Shown here in pieces: positions 15,382 through 24,041 of a stretch of DNA of 31,681 bases. The translations under genes and the position numbers were made by a program. The notes under the pieces are model-generated. The model saw nothing but the letters and a program-made list of their open reading frames with translations. It was not told the DNA's origin and did not search any database. Every line of letters starts with the position of its first letter. The first letter of the stretch is position 1. The stretch is from UBA1181 sp045226255 (GTDB taxonomy: Bacteria; Bacteroidota; Bacteroidia; Bacteroidales; Paludibacteraceae): positions 1 to 31,681 of the forward strand of contig JBGVCG010000005.1 of assembly GCA_045226255.1 (NCBI GenBank). The letters are read 5' to 3'.

Positions 15382-16878
15382 ATGAAAAAAATAGCACTTA
15401 CCGTTCTTCTCAATGCAGTATTTGCATTAAACAGTATTGCGGCCGATTGGAAGCCCGTCAGCCTCAGTTCCCAAGTGACTAACGTGCAACCCATGACGGG
15501 TCTGGTGTTGTGGACCACAGAGGCAAGCGATCATTATAGCGCCTACGGCAAATGCCATGCGCTGGAATACTCGTACGTGGCACCTTGCAAAGTGGTGAAA
15601 GGGTGCAATGCGGATAGCTCGATAAACTACGACTGGAGCTACATGGAAAACCTGCTGGATGACATCAAGAGCCGCAACCATCAGGCCGTGATCCGTTTCT
15701 TCTACGAATACCCGGGCGAGGCGATGGTGGATAAAAATGTGGGCACAACAGGCGTGCCAGCCTACATCAAAGCCCGTTCGGACTACAAAGAGAGCGATAA
15801 GACGGTGGCCGGCGATGGTTATACCCACTATGCGGACTGGAGATGCCCCGAGCTGCAACGCTTCACCAAACTGTTCTATACCGATTTCGCCAAGAAGTAC
15901 GAAAATGACCCCCGCATAGCCTTTGTGGAAGTGGGTTTCGGCCACTGGTCCGAATACCACATATACGACGAGAACGGTGTGGACATAGGCAAAGACGGAA
16001 ACTTCCCTTCCAAAGATTACCAGAAAGAGTTTTTCCTGCATCTAGCCAACGTGATGGGTAGCATACCTTGGGCCATCAGCATCGATGCGGCGGATGACGA
16101 CTATTCTCCTTTCGCGGATGATAAAGATCTGCGGAAACTGGCTTTCGGATTGTTCGACGACTCTTTCATGCACAAGGATCACGAGAAGACTTCGAAAGAC
16201 GGATACAATGAGGAATGTTGGATCACAATGGGCAAAGATCGCTGGAAAACAGGTGTTTGCGGAGGCGAAATAAGCTATTACAGCAATTCGGACCAGAAGA
16301 ATTTCACCAGAGAGGAAGGCATGTACGGACTCACTTGGAAAGACCAGTCGGAAAAGTACCATATCACTTTCATGATAGCGAACGACAACCCTTCGAAGAA
16401 CAGCTACAAAAACGCGGACCGTTTCAAGGAGTGCAGCATGATGGCTGGCTATCATTTCGTGGTCACCAAATGCGTAACCGATGGCACGCAGACTAAAATC
16501 ACGGTGGAGAATGCGGGCGTGGCACCACTCTACCGAGACGCCTACTTCGCGATCGGCTCAATACGTTCGGAACAATCCCTCCGTGGATTACTGCCGAAAG
16601 AATCGATTGAGGTCACCATCGACGCCGGACTGGAATGCGACAAAAACGGACGTGCCCTTTCCAAGCCTGTGATCGCCAGCGACTACATACTCGACTCTCA
16701 AACCATCGAATATGACTGCGACTACAACGCCACAACTGGTCTCCAAATGGTCGAGCAGGAATCCGCAGACGACGGCCAACGGTATGACCTCTCAGGGAAA
16801 AAGGTTTCCGAAAACCACCGTGGTGTGGTAGTCGTCAAGGGGAAAAAGATGCTGGACAAATCACTTATGTCCCGCTAA
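15382..16878 (+). CDS. Exported DUF4832 (putative glycosidase-like) protein
   Basis: A 498-residue secreted protein. Residues 1-20 are a signal peptide ending SIAA. Residues ~25-300 look like a TIM-barrel with family-typical EYPGE at ~109-113, VPAYI at 125-129 and VEVGFGHWSEYHIY at 182-195, where Glu183 and Glu191 are candidate catalytic acids. The C-terminal half (~300-440) is the beta-sandwich DUF4832 part. The last ~45 residues form a tail with YDLSGKKV, like the tail of the PL1-CE8 enzyme, seen on many exported Bacteroidales enzymes. DUF4832 proteins sit in polysaccharide contexts, but I know of no settled substrate. It is the first of two plus-strand genes, 56 bases before rubrerythrin; cotranscription is uncertain. 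Confidence 0.8.
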   Translation: MKKIALTVLLNAVFALNSIAADWKPVSLSSQVTNVQPMTGLVLWTTEASDHYSAYGKCHALEYSYVAPCKVVKGCNADSSINYDWSYMENLLDDIKSRNHQAVIRFFYEYPGEAMVDKNVGTTGVPAYIKARSDYKESDKTVAGDGYTHYADWRCPELQRFTKLFYTDFAKKYENDPRIAFVEVGFGHWSEYHIYDENGVDIGKDGNFPSKDYQKEFFLHLANVMGSIPWAISIDAADDDYSPFADDKDLRKLAFGLFDDSFMHKDHEKTSKDGYNEECWITMGKDRWKTGVCGGEISYYSNSDQKNFTREEGMYGLTWKDQSEKYHITFMIANDNPSKNSYKNADRFKECSMMAGYHFVVTKCVTDGTQTKITVENAGVAPLYRDAYFAIGSIRSEQSLRGLLPKESIEVTIDAGLECDKNGRALSKPVIASDYILDSQTIEYDCDYNATTGLQMVEQESADDGQRYDLSGKKVSENHRGVVVVKGKKMLDKSLMSR

Positions 16879-16934
16879 ATCAAATAGTTAATTGATTACA
16901 TCGAACTAATATATCAAATTTCAAAATTATCATT

Positions 16935-17474
16935 ATGGCAAACAAGTATTCAGGCACACAGACTGAGAAGAATTTAGAGGCCGCCTTCGCAGGCGAGAGC
17001 CAAGCACGCAACAAATACACCTACTTCGCATCGAAGGCGAAGAAGGAGGGTTTCGAACAGATCGCCGCGATCTTCCAACAGACGGCAGACAACGAGAAGG
17101 AGCACGCCAAGCTTTGGTTCAAGGAGTTGGAGGGCATAGGCTCGACCGCGGAGAACCTGGCCGCCGCAGCTGACGGAGAGAACTACGAGTGGACCGACAT
17201 GTACGAAGGGTTCGCCAAAACAGCGGAAGCGGAAGGATTCAAGGATCTCGCCAGAAAGTTCCGTTTGGTGGCCGCCATCGAGAAACGTCACGAGGAGCGT
17301 TACCGTGCTCTGCTGAAAAATGTGGAGACCGCCCAAGTATTCGAAAAGAGCGAAGTGAAGGTGTGGGAATGCCGCAACTGCGGTCACATCGTAGTGGGAA
17401 CCAAGGCGCCAGAGATCTGCCCTACATGCGCCCACCCGAAAGCCTTCTTCGAAGTGCATGTGGATAATTTCTAA
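16935..17474 (+). CDS. rbr: Rubrerythrin
   Basis: A 179-residue cytosolic peroxidase that reduces hydrogen peroxide in anaerobes. Residues ~1-135 are the four-helix di-iron domain, with the expected Glu/His ligands (FAGESQARNKY at ~18-28, DNEKEHAKLW at ~51-60, AAIEKRHEERY near 115). Residues ~140-179 are a rubredoxin iron site: CRNCGH and CPTCAHPKAF supply the four Cys. The length is standard. There is no Shine-Dalgarno site before the ATG, as for most first genes here, which favours its own promoter. A very strong terminator follows. Electrons would come from rubredoxin or an NADH oxidoreductase not in this window. Confidence 0.97.
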   Translation: MANKYSGTQTEKNLEAAFAGESQARNKYTYFASKAKKEGFEQIAAIFQQTADNEKEHAKLWFKELEGIGSTAENLAAAADGENYEWTDMYEGFAKTAEAEGFKDLARKFRLVAAIEKRHEERYRALLKNVETAQVFEKSEVKVWECRNCGHIVVGTKAPEICPTCAHPKAFFEVHVDNF

Positions 17475-17479
17475 GAAAC

Positions 17480-17514
17480 AACACGAGGCGACAGTTCTAT
17501 TGTCGCCTCGTGTT
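17480..17514 (+). terminator. Strong intrinsic terminator of rubrerythrin
   Basis: AACACGAGGCGACA (17480-17493) pairs perfectly with TGTCGCCTCGTGTT (17501-17514) around a 7-base loop and runs into TTTTATAA. Confidence 0.93.
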
Positions 17515-17527
17515 TTATAATCCGCTG

Positions 17528-17608
17528 ATTATTTACTATTTAACAATTTACGATTTACTATTTGCCATTTAATAAATTACTATTTACTATTTGAAGATTT
17601 ACGATTCG
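17528..17608. repeat. AT-rich heptamer array
   Basis: Degenerate units of TTTACTA and TTTACGA with 7-9 base spacing, for example ATTTACTATTTAACAATTTA and ACGATTTACTATTTGCC. The spacer 17515-17872 otherwise shows no gene; 17640-17872 should contain the promoter of the next gene, but I see no exact TAnnTTTG box. Confidence 0.75.
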
Positions 17609-17872
17609 TGAAACGTAGAGCGAGGAATCATTCTACACCTCGTTGAAGGAGCGTGTAATCGTCCTAAACCACCCACAAAAAAATCCGCCCTTGTTAGATT
17701 TAGTTGAGAAAAATGATTAATTTTACAGACATATAAAGAGATATAGCGAAAAGTTTTCAGGTGGGTTCTATGAAATTGATATTGAGAAGATTGTCAACCG
17801 ATCGGCAAGCATTTAGAACGTGCCCTTAATATTACCTATATTCTTCTGAGACAGAAAAATACATCAAAAAAA

Positions 17873-19312
17873 ATGAGTAGGGGAAAGAATTGTTTACGAG
17901 GATTAGCCATTGTGGCATTATCATATATGTTTGGTTGTGCGAACGGCGGACATCAGCCTATGGGCGAAGGTACAGGCACATACGTGGGAGATGACATCGA
18001 CTCCACAGTCATAGCCACCGACTCCGTCACCACGGATTCAGTAAAGGTTGACTCCGCACCGCCAGCATTGGAAAAGATACCTTTCTGCAAAGATTCCATA
18101 CTGATACAGAGCCGAGGAGGCAGCCCGAATGGTTGCAAACTGCTCATCCCACCGATCAAGGTGAAGGGTATCTACATCACAGGTGCGATGGCGGGTAACA
18201 AGAACATGAAGAACCTTGTGGAATTGGTGGAGACGACGGAGATGAACGCTATCGTCCTCGATATCAAGAACGACGGTGGAAACGTGACGTACAAGATGGA
18301 TAATGCCCAAGCGCAAAGCATTGGCGCATGTGTCCGCTACGTGAAGGATATGCCCGCACTCATAAAGGAACTCCACGAAAAGGGCATCTACGTCATCGGA
18401 CGTATCGTCTGCTTCAAAGACCCTATCCTGGCGAGGAAGAGACCTGACTTGGCGCTCTGCCAGCCTGACAGCACCCCAGTTACGGACGGCAAGGGTAATC
18501 CTTGGGTGAATCCGTTCAAAAAGGGTGTTTGGGAGTATATCTGCGACTTGGCGGAACAGGCCACCAGAGACGGTTTCGACGAAATACAATTCGACTACGT
18601 GCGTTTCCCTATCGGTAGCAGCGCCAACAAGGCGGTCTATGGTGTGGACCTCAGCACCTACTCGAAGGAGCAGGGATTGACGGACTTCTTCTCTTACGTG
18701 GAGAAACGCTTGCATAAGAGCAATATCATCTTCGGTGCGGACTTGTTCGGTACGGTTATCGGTAGCCCTACGGACAGGAAAAGCACGGGGCAGGACTACG
18801 TGAAGATAGCCTCCATGACGGACAATATCTGCCCGATGGTTTATCCTTCGCACTATGCGTCAAGGACCTTTGGCCTGGATGTGCCGGACGCTCATCCGTA
18901 CACGACCATCCTGAAGGCGATGCAGTTGTCGCAGGATGAATTGGCCAAGGATTCTCTTCCGAAGGCAAGGGTGAGGGCTTGGCTGCAATGCTTCTCAGCT
19001 CCTTGGGTGCCTGGCCACATCAACTATGGTAGCGCGCAGGTGAAGCAACAGATCCAAGCGGTCTATGACGCCGGATACGACGAGTGGATCCTTTGGAACG
19101 CATCCAATCGTTATGGGCAGGTGAAGGCCGCACTCTCCAAGGGGAAGGCACCTGCGGAAAACGTAGAGAAGAAGGACACGCTTTCCAACAAGAAAGTGTC
19201 TGACACGATAGTGACGAGCAAACCTTCCGACGACACAGCTAAGAAGAGCGAAGCGAGCAAGGTGGTGACTCCTATCGCACCTTCCGATTCCGCCAAGCAA
19301 TCCAACGATTGA
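17873..19312 (+). CDS. Lipoprotein of the putative glycoside hydrolase family DUF4015
   Basis: A 479-residue lipoprotein: signal peptide with lipobox YMFGC and lipidated Cys22. Residues ~32-60 are a Thr/Ser/Asp-rich linker. Residues ~95-430 form the DUF4015 TIM-barrel, with KGIYITG at the first strand, LDIKNDGG at 129-136, FDEIQFDYVRFP near 240 and NICPMVYPSHY near 318. The DYVRFP strand carries acidic residues that suit glycosidase catalysis, though the family reaction is not established to my knowledge. The last ~50 residues are a Lys/Ser/Asp/Thr-rich low-complexity tail. It is transcribed alone. Membrane anchoring is clear; enzyme activity is inferred from the fold family. Confidence 0.85.
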   Translation: MSRGKNCLRGLAIVALSYMFGCANGGHQPMGEGTGTYVGDDIDSTVIATDSVTTDSVKVDSAPPALEKIPFCKDSILIQSRGGSPNGCKLLIPPIKVKGIYITGAMAGNKNMKNLVELVETTEMNAIVLDIKNDGGNVTYKMDNAQAQSIGACVRYVKDMPALIKELHEKGIYVIGRIVCFKDPILARKRPDLALCQPDSTPVTDGKGNPWVNPFKKGVWEYICDLAEQATRDGFDEIQFDYVRFPIGSSANKAVYGVDLSTYSKEQGLTDFFSYVEKRLHKSNIIFGADLFGTVIGSPTDRKSTGQDYVKIASMTDNICPMVYPSHYASRTFGLDVPDAHPYTTILKAMQLSQDELAKDSLPKARVRAWLQCFSAPWVPGHINYGSAQVKQQIQAVYDAGYDEWILWNASNRYGQVKAALSKGKAPAENVEKKDTLSNKKVSDTIVTSKPSDDTAKKSEASKVVTPIAPSDSAKQSND

Positions 19313-19343
19313 TACGCCTCTTCGTGTGGCGAAACGAATTTGC

Positions 19344-19374
19344 AGGCTGGGCAGGTGATTATCCCGCCCAGCCT
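19344..19374. terminator. Hairpin between convergent genes
   Basis: AGGCTGGGC (19344-19352) pairs with GCCCAGCCT (19366-19374). It overlaps the last codons of comM and follows the DUF4015 gene by about 30 bases. Neither side has a T-run, so termination would be weak or factor-assisted. Confidence 0.4.
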
Positions 19375-20897
19375 TCTCTGTCTAAATTCCTGTAGTTGAT
19401 CGCCTCGGAGATATGTCTCGCCTCAACGTTCTCGGAGTGGTCCAAGTCCGCTATGGTACGGGCCACCTTGAGGATCCTATCGTAGGCACGGGCGGAGAGG
19501 TTCAGTTTTAGCATGGCGGACTTCAGTTTGGCGGCCGCCTCATCGCCTAACTGCGCATATTTGTGCAACATCTTGGAGGTCATCTGCGCGTTGCAATGCA
19601 CCCCCTTTTCTCCCTTGAAACGCTCCAATTGTATGTTCCTTGCCTGTATGACCCGCTCACGTATCTGTTCGCTCGTTTCGGAGGGCTGGCACTCAGAGAG
19701 TTTCTCGAAAGGGACTGGCACCACCTCGATGTGGATGTCGATACGGTCCAACAGCGGACCGGAGATTCTGCTCAAGTATTTCTGCACCACGCATGGTCCG
19801 CAGACGCACTCGCGGGTCGGATGGTTATAGTAGCCGCATGGGCAGGGATTCATTGCGGCGACCAGCATGAAGCTGGCGGGGAACTCCACCGTGGAGCGGG
19901 CCCTGGATATGGTGATCCGACGGTCCTCCAACGGCTGCCGCATCACCTCCAGAACCGTTCGTTTGAACTCCGGAAGCTCATCGAGGAAGAGCACCCCGTT
20001 GTGAGCCAGGGATATTTCCCCAGGTTGCGGATTACCGCCACCACCCACCAAGGCGACGTCCGAGATGGTATGGTGCGGAGAGCGGAACGGACGCTCCGTC
20101 ATCAGGGAGGTCTCCTTCCCTATCTTGCCCGCCACAGAGTGTATTTTTGTCGTCTCCAACGCTTCGTAGAGCGTGAAGGGAGGAAGGATGGTCGGGATGC
20201 GCTTCGCCAGCATAGACTTACCCGCACCGGGAGGTCCGACGAGGATCAGGTTATGTCCACCGGCCGCCGCCACCTCAAAGGCACGCTTCACATTCTCCTG
20301 GCCCCTGACGTCCGAGAAATCAACCTCGAATTGCCCTAAGTGCGAGAAAAATTCCTTGCGGGTATCAATGATGGTCGGCGTGATCTCCCGCTTCTTGTTC
20401 AGGAAATCAATCACCTCCATAAGGTTCACCGCCCCATACACCTCCAGGTTATTCACCACCGCCGCCTCGTTCGCGTTCTCCGCAGGCAGGATCAACCCCT
20501 TGTAGCCCTCCTGCCTAGCCTTTATAGCGATGGGAAGGGCACCTTTGATAGGCTGTAATGTTCCATCCAGCGAGAGCTCGCCCATGATGACGTAGCGGTC
20601 CAGCTCGTCCGAGAGGATATCCCCCGCACCCGCCAAGATACCGATGGCGAGCGGCAGGTCGTAGGCGGAGCCCTCCTTTCGGATATCGGCTGGGGCCATA
20701 TTGATAATAACTTGGAAATGAGGAAATTTCATTCCACAATACTGGATAGCGGAGATAATCCGCTCGTGGCTCTCCTTGATAGCATTGTCGGGCAAACCCA
20801 CCAACATGAAACGGATACCTTGCGACACATTCACCTCAATGGTGATAATCGTAGCGTCTATGCCTTGCACAGCCGCACCATAAGTCTTTACTAACAT
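19359..20897 (-). CDS. comM: ComM/YifB family AAA+ ATPase (Mg chelatase-like)
   Basis: A 512-residue cytosolic ATPase. Residues ~1-170 are the Lon-protease-like S5 fold domain typical of YifB/ComM. Residues ~195-390 are the Mg-chelatase-type AAA+ module: Walker A GPPGAGKS (221-228), Walker B GVLFLDELPEF and a Cys-rich insert CPCGYYNHPTRECVCGPC that probably binds zinc. The C-terminal ~95 residues are the YifB helical domain (LSARAYDRILKVARTIADLD). ComM is a helicase promoting branch migration when foreign DNA recombines into the chromosome during natural transformation. Nothing nearby is a competence gene. It has an excellent promoter at 20970-21001 and no Shine-Dalgarno site. Confidence 0.95.
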   Translation of the reverse strand: MLVKTYGAAVQGIDATIITIEVNVSQGIRFMLVGLPDNAIKESHERIISAIQYCGMKFPHFQVIINMAPADIRKEGSAYDLPLAIGILAGAGDILSDELDRYVIMGELSLDGTLQPIKGALPIAIKARQEGYKGLILPAENANEAAVVNNLEVYGAVNLMEVIDFLNKKREITPTIIDTRKEFFSHLGQFEVDFSDVRGQENVKRAFEVAAAGGHNLILVGPPGAGKSMLAKRIPTILPPFTLYEALETTKIHSVAGKIGKETSLMTERPFRSPHHTISDVALVGGGGNPQPGEISLAHNGVLFLDELPEFKRTVLEVMRQPLEDRRITISRARSTVEFPASFMLVAAMNPCPCGYYNHPTRECVCGPCVVQKYLSRISGPLLDRIDIHIEVVPVPFEKLSECQPSETSEQIRERVIQARNIQLERFKGEKGVHCNAQMTSKMLHKYAQLGDEAAAKLKSAMLKLNLSARAYDRILKVARTIADLDHSENVEARHISEAINYRNLDREGWAG

Positions 20898-20969
20898 TTT
20901 ATCAACGTATTATTAACAAGTAAACTTTCACGAAACAGGCAAACAAGCTTTTTTCGCAAACGTATGACA

Positions 20970-21001
20970 CAAAGGTAGGGAAAAAATATCAAACCGACAA
21001 A
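20970..21001 (-). promoter_or_regulatory. Consensus Bacteroidetes promoter of comM
   Basis: TTTG (21001-20998) and TACCTTTG (20977-20970) are 20 bases apart on the minus strand, matching TTTG-N19-21-TAnnTTTG in full. A second box, TACGTTTG, lies at 20964-20957. The leader is about 65 bases. Confidence 0.8.
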
Positions 21002-21119
21002 TCAAATATGATAGCGCAGGCTAAAAAGCTCCTTGCCGGCACAGCGTTTTCATCTAACGCATTAGACCCATGCGTTTGCGATTTAACCATTTACAACTTA
21101 GATTGTTTCTTTCTGAGGA

Positions 21120-21956
21120 TCAATAATACTCTATCGTACGGAATGTGCCTCCCGAAAGGGTGGAATCCTTGTCATAGAGCAGTGCCTTGCGGTAATTGCC
21201 GCACCAATCATATTCTTCGTAACAGATAATAGCCTTATCCTCCAACACGGAATAGCCCGAATAGGTGCACCTTTCCGTCATGTTCCCGTCCTTGTCATAC
21301 CGATAGGTCTCCTGGGAGATACGCATGTCCAGGGAGTCGTAGACATTCAGCTCCGACACATTGCCGTCCGCGTCGTAGTCCCTGTACTCCTTGCGGGAGA
21401 CAGTGAATCGGTCGGAGAAGATAAGTTGCAAGGTGTCATTGCCGAACTCATCGTATGCCATGGTGGTCTTGCTGACAAACTTACCGTCGTGGGTAGTGAT
21501 ATAATTCTCCGTCATCCTACCCAAAGCGTCATAGGCATTGTTTGCCCGATACATCAGAATACCTCTGCCATTGAAGTCTTCGCACTCCGTCATATACCCG
21601 TTCTCATCGTAGTTGAACACCAAGCTCCTTTCCAGGGCACCCTCCACGTCATACACCTCCGAAATGGTCTTGCGATTGTTTTCATCGTATGTGGTATTCC
21701 TCTTCTCGTATAATTTACCCTCTTCATCAAACAATTCGACGCACGTTTGGTTGCCCCGCTCATCGAAAGTTGTACGGCAGATGATGTTTCCCTGTACAAA
21801 AGTGTTCGAGTTCGCCAAACCCTTATATTCGGTAAGGGTTTTCACCTTTCCCTTCAAACCGAGCTTCTCCCTATCGCTCTTTCCTGAATCGAAGAGGGAA
21901 CAGCCGACCATCAAGGAAGGCAAAATCAACAACAAGCATAATCTTACGAATGACAT
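21120..21956 (-). CDS. Lipoprotein with YD/RHS-like repeats, unknown function
   Basis: A 278-residue exported lipoprotein with lipobox LMVGC and lipidated Cys19. Residues ~30-278 consist of short repeats of about 20-30 residues in which a beta-strand is followed by YDE-x-G-x or YDADGN, for example TFDERGNQ, TYDENNRK, NYDENGYM, AYDALGRM, AYDEFGND, DYDADGNV and RYDKDGNM. This resembles the YD repeats of RHS proteins, but the protein is far too short to form an RHS shell. A short beta-sheet or partial barrel at the periplasmic or outer surface is likely (inference). It lies 62 bases after the MacB-like permease gene, with a GC-rich hairpin (21989-21994 with 22010-22015) between, so its place in that operon is uncertain. 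Confidence 0.8.
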   Translation of the reverse strand: MSFVRLCLLLILPSLMVGCSLFDSGKSDREKLGLKGKVKTLTEYKGLANSNTFVQGNIICRTTFDERGNQTCVELFDEEGKLYEKRNTTYDENNRKTISEVYDVEGALERSLVFNYDENGYMTECEDFNGRGILMYRANNAYDALGRMTENYITTHDGKFVSKTTMAYDEFGNDTLQLIFSDRFTVSRKEYRDYDADGNVSELNVYDSLDMRISQETYRYDKDGNMTERCTYSGYSVLEDKAIICYEEYDWCGNYRKALLYDKDSTLSGGTFRTIEYY

Positions 21957-22018
21957 GGTTCTAATATTTTTTTATTCTTGATAAAGTGGGACGGGCACAT
22001 GGTGGAGCGCCGTCCTGT

Positions 22019-23251
22019 TTACTCGTATCTGATAGCCTCAATCGGGTCCAATTCAGACGCTCGCTTCGCCGGATACCAGCCGAAGAAGACGCCTGTCAGC
22101 GTACACACCAGGAAGGAGAGCACCACGGAATAGACCTGGATATAGATCGGCCATCCCAAGGCGAACTGTAGGGCGTACGAGGCCCCGACACCGACGACCA
22201 CACCGATCAATCCACCCGTCACGCTGATCATCACCGCCTCGATGAGGAACTGGGAGAGGATGTCGATACCCCTCGCTCCCACGGACATACGCAGACCGAT
22301 TTCCCTTGTGCGCTCCGTTACGGAAACGTACATGATGTTCATGATACCAATACCACCCACCACGAGGGAGATGCCCGCGATGCAGGCGAGAAGAATCGTC
22401 ATCATGTCCGTCGTGGAGGTCATCATGGAGCTCAACTCCTCTTGGGAACGGACGGAGAAGTCATCTTCCGCGCCCTCCCTGATTTTGTGGTTCGTCCTCA
22501 GCACCTCCGAGATCTCGTCGATCGCCTTGCTCGTGAGGTCTTCCGACTTGGCAGAAGCGTAGATACTATTCAGGTAGGTGATGTTGCTCACCCTCTTCTG
22601 TATGGTCGTGTAAGGAGCCAGCACCACCGCGTCCTGGTCTTGTCCCATGCTGTTGTAACCCTTGGGGGTGAGCACGCCCACCACGGTGAAAGGCACCTTG
22701 CCGAATCGCACGACCTTCCCCACCGGTTCTTCCTGGTCAGGGAAAAGGTTGTCGACGATGGTCTTTCCGATGACGCACACCTTAGCGGATGAGGCAATGT
22801 CCTGCTCAGTGAACATATCGCCCTTATTGATGGTTAACTTTCTGATTTCCAAATAATCCAAGGAGACACCCGTGACGGATGTAGGGTAGTTGTTGTTGCC
22901 GTAAATCATCTGTCCGCTACCGCTCACCGTCGGAGAGACATACGCCACGTAACGGGTGCATTTGTTGGCGATATCCTCGAAGTCGGCGTTCTTCAGCGTC
23001 TGCATCTCGGAGGAGTTCATACGGGCACCCCCACCCCGCATACGGTCATTGTTGCCTGGATGGACCATGATCATGTTGGAGCCCATCTCGGATATCTGTT
23101 CCTGAATACTCTTCTTGGAGCCTTGTCCGATCGCCAGCATGGCGATGACGGAGGCCACACCGATGATGATACCCAACATCGTCAGGAATGACCTCAACTT
23201 ATTGTTGCTAATTGCCCTAAAAGCAATCTTGAATAGATTCGAAAGATTCAT
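22019..23251 (-). CDS. MacB-like ABC transporter permease (FtsX fold)
   Basis: A 410-residue inner-membrane protein. One membrane helix at ~18-40 is followed by a large periplasmic MacB core domain (~50-280), then three helices at ~285-310, ~335-360 and ~370-395 in the FtsX pattern. Family phrases include FLTMLGIIIGVASVIAMLAIG near the start and ERTREIGLRMSVGARG before the penultimate helices. With the ATPase and adaptor upstream it forms a MacAB-type mechanotransmission exporter of substrates such as peptides, lipids or drugs. Unlike E. coli MacB, permease and ATPase are separate proteins. It follows the ATPase gene by 19 bases with a strong Shine-Dalgarno site. No TolC gene is in the window. 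Confidence 0.93.
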   Translation of the reverse strand: MNLSNLFKIAFRAISNNKLRSFLTMLGIIIGVASVIAMLAIGQGSKKSIQEQISEMGSNMIMVHPGNNDRMRGGGARMNSSEMQTLKNADFEDIANKCTRYVAYVSPTVSGSGQMIYGNNNYPTSVTGVSLDYLEIRKLTINKGDMFTEQDIASSAKVCVIGKTIVDNLFPDQEEPVGKVVRFGKVPFTVVGVLTPKGYNSMGQDQDAVVLAPYTTIQKRVSNITYLNSIYASAKSEDLTSKAIDEISEVLRTNHKIREGAEDDFSVRSQEELSSMMTSTTDMMTILLACIAGISLVVGGIGIMNIMYVSVTERTREIGLRMSVGARGIDILSQFLIEAVMISVTGGLIGVVVGVGASYALQFALGWPIYIQVYSVVLSFLVCTLTGVFFGWYPAKRASELDPIEAIRYE

Positions 23252-23255
23252 AATA

Positions 23256-23263
23256 ACCTCCTT
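23256..23263 (-). promoter_or_regulatory. Shine-Dalgarno site of the permease gene
   Basis: AAGGAGGT four bases before the ATG at 23251. It lies in the 19-base gap after the ATPase gene and supports that start. Confidence 0.75.
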
Positions 23264-23270
23264 TTATCGG

Positions 23271-24032
23271 TTAGTCTTTTTGGACAGGCAATGCTTCCAA
23301 AGCCTCCTTCGCCGACGCTATATGGTCGTTGACCGTGTCCTCTATCACCTGGCCATCCCGCAGACGGATGTTTCGGCTGCTGTACTGGGACAACTCTGGG
23401 TTGTGGGTCACGAAAATGATTGTTCTACCCTTGGCGTGTAGTTCCTGGAAGAGTACCAGGATCTCAAAGGAGGTGCGGGAGTCCAAGTTACCCGTTGCCT
23501 CGTCCGCCAGGATGATGACGGGGTCGTTGACCAAGGCGCGGGCGATTGCCACACGCTGCTGCTGTCCACCCGACATCTGGTTTGACTTATGGTTCAACCT
23601 CTCCCCCAAGCCGACGGCCTTCAGGGCTTTCACCGCACGCTCGTAGCGTTCCTCGTCGGAGATGGATGAGTTGTACATCAAAGGCAATTCCACATTCTCT
23701 ACGGAAGTGGTCTTGGCTAAAAGATTATAGTTTTGGAACACGAAACCAATCTTGCGGTTGCGCAGGATGGCACGCTCGTTCTTTCCCATGGAACGAACCT
23801 CCACACCGTCCAGATAATACTCGCCGGAGGTAGGCGTGTCCAAGCATCCAAGGGCGTTCAGCAGGGTGGACTTACCCGAACCGGACGTACCCATGATGGT
23901 CACAAACTCGCCCTCGTAGATGGAGAACGAAACGCCACGCAAAGCGTGCACCACTTCGTCACCCACCACAAAATCACGCCTCACATTGCGCAACTCAATG
24001 ATAGGCTTGCCTTTTCCGTACTTCTGTTCCAT
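23271..24032 (-). CDS. MacB-like ABC transporter ATP-binding protein
   Basis: A 253-residue ATPase of the LolD/MacB type. Walker A is GTSGSGKST (48-56), the Q-loop lies in FVFQNYNLL, the signature is SGGQQQRVAIARAL, Walker B is VIILADEATGNLDS, and the H-loop is FVTHNPE. It would drive the neighbouring permease from the cytosolic side. It lies nine bases after the adaptor gene and 19 bases before the permease gene, so the three form one operon. Confidence 0.96.
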   Translation of the reverse strand: MEQKYGKGKPIIELRNVRRDFVVGDEVVHALRGVSFSIYEGEFVTIMGTSGSGKSTLLNALGCLDTPTSGEYYLDGVEVRSMGKNERAILRNRKIGFVFQNYNLLAKTTSVENVELPLMYNSSISDEERYERAVKALKAVGLGERLNHKSNQMSGGQQQRVAIARALVNDPVIILADEATGNLDSRTSFEILVLFQELHAKGRTIIFVTHNPELSQYSSRNIRLRDGQVIEDTVNDHIASAKEALEALPVQKD

Positions 24033-24041
24033 GTGAATCCC

